A stretch of 20,275 nt of DNA from Erythrobacter sp. UBA1916 (GTDB lineage: Bacteria > Pseudomonadota > Alphaproteobacteria > Sphingomonadales > Sphingomonadaceae). Numbering within the stretch: the first letter of the stretch is position 1; each line of letters opens with the position of its first letter. The notes under the pieces are model-generated. The model made no database searches and was not told the DNA's origin. It worked only from the letters and a program-made list of their open reading frames with translations. The position numbers were made by a program, and so were the translations under genes. Below are positions 14,859 through 20,275 of the stretch, piece by piece. The stretch spans positions 1 through 20,275 of the forward strand of contig DDFY01000016.1 in assembly GCA_002337385.1 (NCBI GenBank), in the 5' to 3' direction.

Positions 14859-15926
14859 ATGCAGATACCCGCAGAACGCCTACGCCAGATCACCGAACGC
14901 TTCGCCGAGCTCGAGGCGCGCATGGCCTCGGGCCAGCTTGAGGGCGAGGAGTTCGTCAAGGCCAGCCGCGACTATGCCGAGCTGGAACCGGTCGCGAAGG
15001 CGGCCAGCGAGGTGCAGGCCATGCGTGAGGAGATCGAAGGGCTCACCGAGATGCTCGCCGATCCCGAGATGAAGGCCATGGCCGAGGACGAGCTCGACCA
15101 GCTCAAGAAGGCGCTGCCCGAAGCCGAGCACGCGCTTGCCGTGGCGATGCTGCCCAAGGACGAGGCCGACCAGCGCCCCGCCATGCTCGAAATCCGCGCC
15201 GGCACTGGCGGCGACGAGGCGGCGCTGTTCGCGGGCGACCTGTTCCGCATGTACGAGCGCTTCGCCAGCGAGAATGGCTGGAAGGTCGAGCCGGTCAGCA
15301 TGAACGCGTCCGACGCGGGTGGGTTCAAGGAGATCGTGGCCAATGTCACCGGGCAGGGCGTGTTCGCCAAGCTCAAGTGGGAAAGCGGCGTTCACCGCGT
15401 GCAGCGCGTGCCCGTCACCGAAAGCGGCGGGCGCATCCATACCTCGGCGGCGACCGTGGCCGTGCTGCCCGAGCCGACTGAGGTTGATGTCCAGATCAAC
15501 GACAACGACCTGAAAATCGACATCTATCGTGCGAGCGGGGCTGGCGGTCAGCACGTCAACACCACCGACTCTGCCGTGCGCATCACCCACCTGCCCACCG
15601 GCCTCGTGGTGATCCAGCAGGACGAGCGCAGCCAGCACAAGAACCGCGCCAAGGCGATGCAGGTGCTGCGCGCGCGGCTGTACGAGAAAATGCGCGAGGA
15701 AGCGCAGGGCGAGGAGGCGGCGGCGCGGCGCGCCATGGTCGGCAGCGGCGACCGCTCGGAGCGCATCCGGACCTACAATTTCCCGCAAGGCCGCGTGACT
15801 GACCATCGCATTGGCCTGACGCTGCACAAGCTCGACGAGGTGCTGGCGGGCACGGCGCTGGGCGAAGTGGTCGATGCGCTGACGGCGGAAGACGAGGCCA
15901 AGCGGCTCGCCGCGATGGGGCAGTGA
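14859..15926 (+). CDS. prfA: Peptide chain release factor 1
   Basis: This 355-residue RF1 recognises UAA and UAG in the ribosomal A site and triggers peptide release. The tripeptide anticodon PxT is P185-V186-T187 in VQRVPVTESGGRIHTSA, which marks RF1 and not RF2 (whose motif is SPF). The catalytic GGQ is at 229-231 in ASGAGGQHVNTTDSAVR. The N-terminal coiled helices and the LEIRAGTGGDEA stretch (110-121) are standard. Length is normal. It starts five bases after hisS and its TGA overlaps the GTG of prmC. The product of that gene methylates Q231. Confidence 0.97.
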   Translation: MQIPAERLRQITERFAELEARMASGQLEGEEFVKASRDYAELEPVAKAASEVQAMREEIEGLTEMLADPEMKAMAEDELDQLKKALPEAEHALAVAMLPKDEADQRPAMLEIRAGTGGDEAALFAGDLFRMYERFASENGWKVEPVSMNASDAGGFKEIVANVTGQGVFAKLKWESGVHRVQRVPVTESGGRIHTSAATVAVLPEPTEVDVQINDNDLKIDIYRASGAGGQHVNTTDSAVRITHLPTGLVVIQQDERSQHKNRAKAMQVLRARLYEKMREEAQGEEAAARRAMVGSGDRSERIRTYNFPQGRVTDHRIGLTLHKLDEVLAGTALGEVVDALTAEDEAKRLAAMGQ

Positions 15927-16750
15927 GCACCGTCGCCCAAGCACTACGTGAGGCCGCTGAGCGGCTCACCAGTGTCACCGATACCGCCCGGCTCGATGCC
16001 GAGCTGCTGATGGCCCATGTCCTCGGTGCGACCCGCTCGGACCTGCTGCTGCGGCATATGCGCGAGCCTGCCCCGGCCGGGTTCGAACCGCTGATCGCAC
16101 GGCGGCTGGCGCACGAACCGGTCGCCTACATCATCGGCGAACAGGAGTTTTTTGGCCGTCCCGTCAAGGTCACCCCCGGCGTGCTGATCCCGCGCGCCGA
16201 CAGTGAGACGACCGTACAGGCCGCGCTCGATGCTGCCCGCCCCGATGCGCGGGTGCTCGATTGCGGGACCGGCTCGGGCGCGCTCCTGCTCACCTTTCTG
16301 GCCGAGCGTCCCGAAGCCCGCGGCATCGGGATCGACGCTTCGCCAGCGGCGCTTGCTTGTGCGCAGGTGAATGCGGCGGCGCTCGGGCTCGCGGATCGGG
16401 CGCAGATTGCTTCGGGGGACTGGAGCGAGCCGGGCTGGGCCGACGATCTAGGCCGCTTCGATCTGATCATCGCCAACCCGCCTTATGTCGAAGCCGATGC
16501 CGCGCTTGACGCACAGGTGCGCGAATGGGAGCCTGCCGAGGCGCTGTTTGCCGGGGCCGAGGGGCTCGACGACTATCGCCTGCTGATCCCGCAACTGTCT
16601 GACTTGCTCATGCCCGGAGGCGTGGCGGTGGTCGAGATCGGCTGGCAGCAGGCCGAGGCGGTGAGCGCCTTGGCCGAGGCCGCAGGCTTTGCCGCCGAAC
16701 TGCGCCGCGACCTTGCGAACCGGCCCCGCGCACTGATTCTCACGCATTGA
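15923..16750 (+). CDS. prmC: Release factor glutamine methyltransferase PrmC
   Basis: This 275-residue SAM-dependent enzyme N5-methylates the Gln of the GGQ motif in RF1 and RF2, raising release activity. The N-terminal helical substrate-binding domain (1-90) contains the EPVAYIIGEQEFFG stretch. The SAM motif DCGTGSG is at 113-119 and the catalytic NPPY motif at 185-188. The gene starts with GTG at 15923, four bases overlapping the prfA stop (GTGA), so translation is almost certainly coupled. The enzyme and its substrate are thus made from one transcript, a conserved arrangement. No convincing terminator hairpin with a T-run was found after the stop. Confidence 0.96.
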   Translation: MSTVAQALREAAERLTSVTDTARLDAELLMAHVLGATRSDLLLRHMREPAPAGFEPLIARRLAHEPVAYIIGEQEFFGRPVKVTPGVLIPRADSETTVQAALDAARPDARVLDCGTGSGALLLTFLAERPEARGIGIDASPAALACAQVNAAALGLADRAQIASGDWSEPGWADDLGRFDLIIANPPYVEADAALDAQVREWEPAEALFAGAEGLDDYRLLIPQLSDLLMPGGVAVVEIGWQQAEAVSALAEAAGFAAELRRDLANRPRALILTH

Positions 16751-17015
16751 GCCTGCGATAGGGGCTTGGCAAAGCCTTCGCGAGGCTCTAACCATTTCTT
16801 CAAGCCTTGGGTGCAGAAGATAATTCCTGCCCCCAGACAGGCCTACCCAGACATTCTCTGCAAATGCTGCCGGATCGCAGCGCAAGCAGGTGAATATCGG
16901 CAGGAATGCGCACCATGGGTGGTGACAGCACGAGGGGTCAAGTGGCCGCAAGGCAGACTAGCTTTCAGCAAGGAACAGCTTTTCGCACTGGCCAAATCGA
17001 GGAAGAGAATTTCTC
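16751..17015. other. Possible structured leader of the DUF4167-lnt-metK operon
   Basis: This 265-bp gap holds no credible gene. It contains a 9-bp perfect inverted repeat, ATTCCTGCC (16823-16831) with GGCAGGAAT (16899-16907). That pair encloses a smaller hairpin, GCTGC/GCAGC with loop CGGATC (16866-16881). AAGAGAA-T-TTCTCTT (17003-17017) is a 15-bp palindrome that reaches into the TTG start codon. The region probably includes the operon promoter, but no clear -35/-10 pair could be fixed. Confidence 0.4.
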
Positions 17016-17786
17016 TTGAATCAGAATAGAAATAACAATCGTCGGCGTGGTCGCGGTAATAATAATCGTGGCGGCGGGGGTGGTGGAAACGCTAACAACC
17101 GGATCGATTCGCGCGCTCGCGGCAATGCTCCGCAGATGCTGGAGAAGTACAAGAAGCTGGCGCACGACGCCTCCTTGAACGACGACCGCGTCCAGACCGA
17201 ATATTACCTTCAGTTCGCGGATCACTATTTCCGTGTCATCGCCGATGCCAAGGCGCAGAAGGAAGAGCAGCGCCCGCGCAATAACAACGACCGCGATTCG
17301 GACGACGAGAACGAGGAAGAGCGCGGCGAGGACGAGCAGCCCAAGCGCGAGAGTGGTCGTGACGGGGGCCGTGATAGCACCCGTCGCCCGCGCCGCGAAC
17401 GGCCTGCGAACGGCTCGGGCAAGGCTGCCGGCGAAGGCAACGAGGGTGTCGAGGGCGAAGAGGACGACGGCGAAAACCCGTTCACGCCCGAACGCGCCGA
17501 ACGCAAGCCGAAGAAGGCTGCTCCGCGCCGCCGCACCCGCGCCGCCGAGAGCGACGATAGTGATGGCGCCAAGAGCGACGACGGGGAGGGCAACGGCCTC
17601 GATCCCGACATGTTGCCGCCGGCCATCGCTCGCAGTTCCGACGATGACGACAAGGGTTCGGACGAGGCTAAAGCCTCTGACGATGGTGAGGCCGAGAAGG
17701 CCAAGCCCAAGCCGCGCACCCGCGCTCGTCGTCCGCGCACTCCGCGTGACGAAGGCGGTGAAGAGGCGCTCGAAGCCGTCGGCTGA
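17016..17786 (+). CDS. DUF4167 domain protein, putative RNA-binding
   Basis: This 256-residue protein starts at TTG (17016). That is the only usable start: the frame upstream is open only back to 16962 with no ATG or GTG, and the next ATG is at codon 41, inside the domain. GAGGAAGAG lies upstream. The DUF4167 domain spans about 2-80: an Asn/Arg/Gly-rich tract (NRNNNRRRGRGNNNRGGGG) precedes GNAPQMLEKYKKLAHDA and QTEYYLQFADHYFRVIADAK. The remainder is low-complexity, alternating acidic and Lys/Arg blocks with Pro, and is probably disordered. Proteins of this family are widespread in Alphaproteobacteria but lack a defined function. The RG-rich start suggests RNA binding, which is inference. It ends eight bases before lnt. 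Confidence 0.9.
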   Translation: MNQNRNNNRRRGRGNNNRGGGGGGNANNRIDSRARGNAPQMLEKYKKLAHDASLNDDRVQTEYYLQFADHYFRVIADAKAQKEEQRPRNNNDRDSDDENEEERGEDEQPKRESGRDGGRDSTRRPRRERPANGSGKAAGEGNEGVEGEEDDGENPFTPERAERKPKKAAPRRRTRAAESDDSDGAKSDDGEGNGLDPDMLPPAIARSSDDDDKGSDEAKASDDGEAEKAKPKPRTRARRPRTPRDEGGEEALEAVG

Positions 17787-17794
17787 TATCGGCG

Positions 17795-19402
17795 ATGGCC
17801 GAGTCCCAACCGCAGTCTGACGGCGGCCGGCTCCTGCTTGCCAGCCAACCGCGCCATGCCGGGTGGTGGGCGCTGGCTTTGGGCGTGCTTGCCGCGACCG
17901 GGTTTCAGCCGCTGGGGCTATGGCCGCTTGCGCTGGTCGCCATAGGGCTGTTTACGCTGATCGTTGCCCGCAGCTCAGGCTGGCGGCAGGCCGCCTGGCT
18001 CGGCTGGCTGTTTGGCATGGGCCATTTCACGCTCGGCAACAGCTGGATCGCAACGGCCTTTACCTATCAGGCCGAAATGCCCGCCGTGCTCGGCTGGGTC
18101 GCGGTGCCGGTGCTGTCGCTCTATCTCGCGGTCTATCCGGCCATTGCCGCTGGCGGTGCCCGCGCTTTTGCGCGCAAGGGGCCGGGTTGGGGGTTTGCGC
18201 TGGTATTCGCCGGATGCTGGATCGTGGCCGAATGGCTCAGGAGCTGGGTCTTCACCGGCTATGCCTGGAACCCTTTCTCGATGGTGCTGCTCGGACCGTT
18301 CGAGCGCCCCGGCCTGGCGTTGTTGGCCCCGTTTATGGGTACCTATGCGCTGTCAGGTCTCGCCATTCTGCTCGGCTGGGCGCTGGTGGCAGCTGCTCGC
18401 GCGCGGCGTTGGGGCCTGCTTGCGGGAGGGGCAGTGCTGCTGGCGGCTGGTATGTATCTGCCGCAGCCGGCTTTGCACGAATCCGACCTTTCGCTCACCA
18501 TCGCGCAGCCGGATATCGAGCAGAGCCGGGTCCACCAGCCGGACCAGTACGAGGATCACTTCCGGCGCCTTGCCACCAATTCACTGCCGCAGGAGCCGGG
18601 CGAACGGCGGATCGTGCTCTGGCCCGAAAGCGGCATGGTCGACTACCTGCGCGAAGGCTATCCGCAGCGATACTATGACAGCACCACCGCTTTCGGCAGC
18701 CCGGTGCTGGCGCGGCAGCGGCTGGCTAATGTGATCGGCAAGAACGCTCTCCTGATGACGGGTGCGGTCGATCTCGAGATTGGCGAGAAGGATGGCCTGA
18801 TCCGCGCGCTCGGTGCGCGCAATGCCGTCACCGTGCTCGATGACCAGGGCGATATCGTCGACAGCTACTACAAGGCGCACCTCGTGCCCTTTGGCGAGTA
18901 TCTGCCGATGCGCGGGCTGCTCGAACCGCTTGGCCTGTCGCGGCTGGTGCCCGGTGCGATCGACTTCTGGCCGGGTACGGGGCCGCGAACGCTCGATCTT
19001 GGCGTGTTCGGCAAGGCAGCGATCCAGATCTGCTACGAGATCGTGTTCTCGGGCGAGGTGGTCGAGAAGGGCACCCGGCCTGATTACATCTTCAACGATT
19101 CGACCGACGGCTGGTTCGGCGCCTTCGGTCCGCCGCAGCACTTTGCCCAGGCGCGGATGCGGGCCATCGAGGAAGGACTGCCGGTCCTGCGCTCCACCAC
19201 CACCGGCATCAGCGGCGTGATCGACGCCCACGGCGTGGTGCGCCAGTATCTCGGTATGGGAATAGAGGGGCGGATCGACGGCAAAGTGCCCGTCGCCGCG
19301 CCGCCCACGCTCTTTTCTCGCTTCGGTAACCCCTTAGGGTTGGCATGGGCCGCATTGGCCTTACTTGCAGGGCTCATTGCCATGCGCCGACGGGGCGGAT
19401 AG
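17795..19402 (+). CDS. lnt: Apolipoprotein N-acyltransferase Lnt
   Basis: This 535-residue inner-membrane enzyme adds the third acyl chain to the N-terminal Cys of apolipoproteins, the last step of lipoprotein maturation. It uses phospholipid as donor and allows Lol sorting to the outer membrane. The N-terminal half has about six to seven membrane helices (22-225). The periplasmic nitrilase-like domain carries the catalytic triad E278 (LWPESG), K360 (SYYKAHLVPFGEYLP) and C413 (QICYEIVF). A last helix (about 512-530) ends in RRRGG. Length is typical. It lies eight bases after the DUF4167 gene and 49 bases before metK, so the three are probably one operon. Confidence 0.96.
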   Translation: MAESQPQSDGGRLLLASQPRHAGWWALALGVLAATGFQPLGLWPLALVAIGLFTLIVARSSGWRQAAWLGWLFGMGHFTLGNSWIATAFTYQAEMPAVLGWVAVPVLSLYLAVYPAIAAGGARAFARKGPGWGFALVFAGCWIVAEWLRSWVFTGYAWNPFSMVLLGPFERPGLALLAPFMGTYALSGLAILLGWALVAAARARRWGLLAGGAVLLAAGMYLPQPALHESDLSLTIAQPDIEQSRVHQPDQYEDHFRRLATNSLPQEPGERRIVLWPESGMVDYLREGYPQRYYDSTTAFGSPVLARQRLANVIGKNALLMTGAVDLEIGEKDGLIRALGARNAVTVLDDQGDIVDSYYKAHLVPFGEYLPMRGLLEPLGLSRLVPGAIDFWPGTGPRTLDLGVFGKAAIQICYEIVFSGEVVEKGTRPDYIFNDSTDGWFGAFGPPQHFAQARMRAIEEGLPVLRSTTTGISGVIDAHGVVRQYLGMGIEGRIDGKVPVAAPPTLFSRFGNPLGLAWAALALLAGLIAMRRRGG

Positions 19403-19451
19403 AGCCACCCGACGCCCACTCCAAAGACGACTTATGGGAGCCTGATTGCCA

Positions 19452-20275
19452 ATGCGTGCCAACTACCTGTTCACCTCCGAGAGCGTTTCGGAAGGCCACC
19501 CGGACAAGGTTTCCGACCAGATTTCCGACGCCATCGTCGATCTGTTCCTGTCGAAGGATCCCGAGGCGCGCGTAGCCTGCGAGACGCTCACCACCACCCA
19601 GCTTGTGGTGCTGGCGGGCGAAGTGCGCGGCAAGGGCATGATCGATACCAATGGCAACTGGGAGCCGGGCGCGCAGGAGGAAATCCAGCGGGTGGTGCGC
19701 CAGACGGTCAAGGAGATCGGCTACGAGCAGGACGGCTTCCACTGGCAGAACCTGACCTTTGAAAACAACCTGCACCCGCAGAGCGCCGACATCGCGCAGG
19801 GCGTCGACGCCGCGGGCAACAAGGACGAGGGTGCGGGCGACCAGGGCATCATGTTCGGCTATGCCAGCGACGAGACCGCCGACCTGATGCCGGCCACGCT
19901 CGACTACAGCCACAAGATCCTCGCGAAGATGGCCGACGACCGCCACTCGGGCGCCGCGCCCTTCCTTGAGCCTGACGCCAAGAGCCAGGTCACGCTGCGG
20001 TATGAAGCTGGCAAGCCGGTCCACGCCAAGGCAATCGTCGTTTCGACCCAGCACGCGCCCGACTATTGCGAGCCGTGGGAGAAGGACGGCAAGAGCGGCG
20101 GCGATGCGGCGAAATATGCCGAGCTGCGCGACTATGTGAAGGGCGTGATCGCCGAGGTGATCCCGGCTGAATTGCTCACCGAAGAGACCGTTTATCACAT
20201 CAACCCCACCGGCAAGTTCGAGATCGGTGGGCCCGATGGCGACGCTGGCCTCACTGGCCGCAAGATCATCGTCGA
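19452..20275 (+). CDS. metK: S-adenosylmethionine synthetase, 3'-truncated by window end
   Basis: The first 274 codons of a roughly 400-residue enzyme that makes SAM from methionine and ATP. SVSEGHPDKVSDQISDA (11-27) includes the ATP-binding GHPDK with H16. The signature GAGDQG is at 127-132 in DEGAGDQGIMFGYASDE. The second signature region GGPDGDAGLTGRKIIV is cut by the window end. The insert-rich middle (KDGKSGGDAAKYAELRDYV) suits alphaproteobacterial MetK. GGGAG lies 12 bases before the ATG. It follows lnt by 49 bp. SAM feeds the methyltransferases TrmB and PrmC encoded in this window. No frameshift is seen in the part present. Confidence 0.96.
   Translation, partial: MRANYLFTSESVSEGHPDKVSDQISDAIVDLFLSKDPEARVACETLTTTQLVVLAGEVRGKGMIDTNGNWEPGAQEEIQRVVRQTVKEIGYEQDGFHWQNLTFENNLHPQSADIAQGVDAAGNKDEGAGDQGIMFGYASDETADLMPATLDYSHKILAKMADDRHSGAAPFLEPDAKSQVTLRYEAGKPVHAKAIVVSTQHAPDYCEPWEKDGKSGGDAAKYAELRDYVKGVIAEVIPAELLTEETVYHINPTGKFEIGGPDGDAGLTGRKIIV

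Noticed and set aside
14880..15944. 354-codon minus-strand open frame opposite prfA
   Set aside because: It mirrors prfA almost exactly, and RF1 motifs on the plus strand are complete.
16766..17029. 87-codon plus-strand frame in the gap after prmC
   Set aside because: It overlaps the DUF4167 start, has no ribosome-binding site and no recognisable motif. The region reads better as a leader.
19403..19451. SAM-responsive riboswitch before metK
   Set aside because: The 49-base gap is short. A possible CTCC/GGAG pairing over the ribosome-binding site has only four base pairs, and I could not fit the SAM-II or SAM/SAH consensus. A covariance-model search would settle it.

Overview
This window looks like core chromosome of a GC-rich alphaproteobacterium, most likely Sphingomonadales and plausibly Erythrobacteraceae. 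The evidence is a CtrA cell-cycle regulator, a DUF4167 protein, an lptB-rpoN pair, an alphaproteobacterial-style MetK, and the CCTGAGCTTGTCGAAGG-type dispersed repeat, which is common in this group. The taxonomic placement is inference from gene content and style.

Layout. Left block (1-2938): trmB on the minus strand, a YbdG-type MscS channel on the plus strand, then ctrA on the minus strand. Next is a gene-poor stretch (2939-3439). It holds the ctrA control region (one CtrA-box-like site and two GANTC sites), a REP-like palindrome, a cluster of short palindromes and a 12-bp direct repeat. The minus-strand block 3440-7685 contains a small HTH protein, an AT-richer orphan gene with a HEPN-type RNxxxH motif, rpoN and lptB. 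The HEPN-like gene is the clearest accessory gene here. A 28-bp inverted repeat separates rpoN from lptB.

Middle block (7850-13530): a 130-residue three-helix membrane protein of unknown function, a secreted-leader BON plus MscS channel, ppa (minus strand, with an intrinsic terminator), an LLM flavin-dependent oxidoreductase preceded by a 15-bp palindrome, and a large secreted M61 metallopeptidase with a PDZ domain (minus strand).

Right block (13612-20275, all plus strand): hisS-prfA-prmC is a tight translation operon in which release factor RF1 and its Gln methyltransferase overlap by 4 bp. A 265-bp gap with inverted repeats follows. Then come the TTG-started DUF4167 gene, lnt and a 3'-truncated metK, all closely spaced.

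Most genes are housekeeping: translation and tRNA modification (trmB, hisS, prfA, prmC), envelope biogenesis and osmotic protection (lptB, lnt, two MscS channels), transcription control (ctrA, rpoN) and central metabolism (ppa, metK). I found no tRNA, rRNA, CRISPR array, transposase or complete mobile element. The best candidates for undescribed biology are the HEPN-like orphan downstream of rpoN, the REP-bracketed HTH gene, and the structured leader before the DUF4167 gene.
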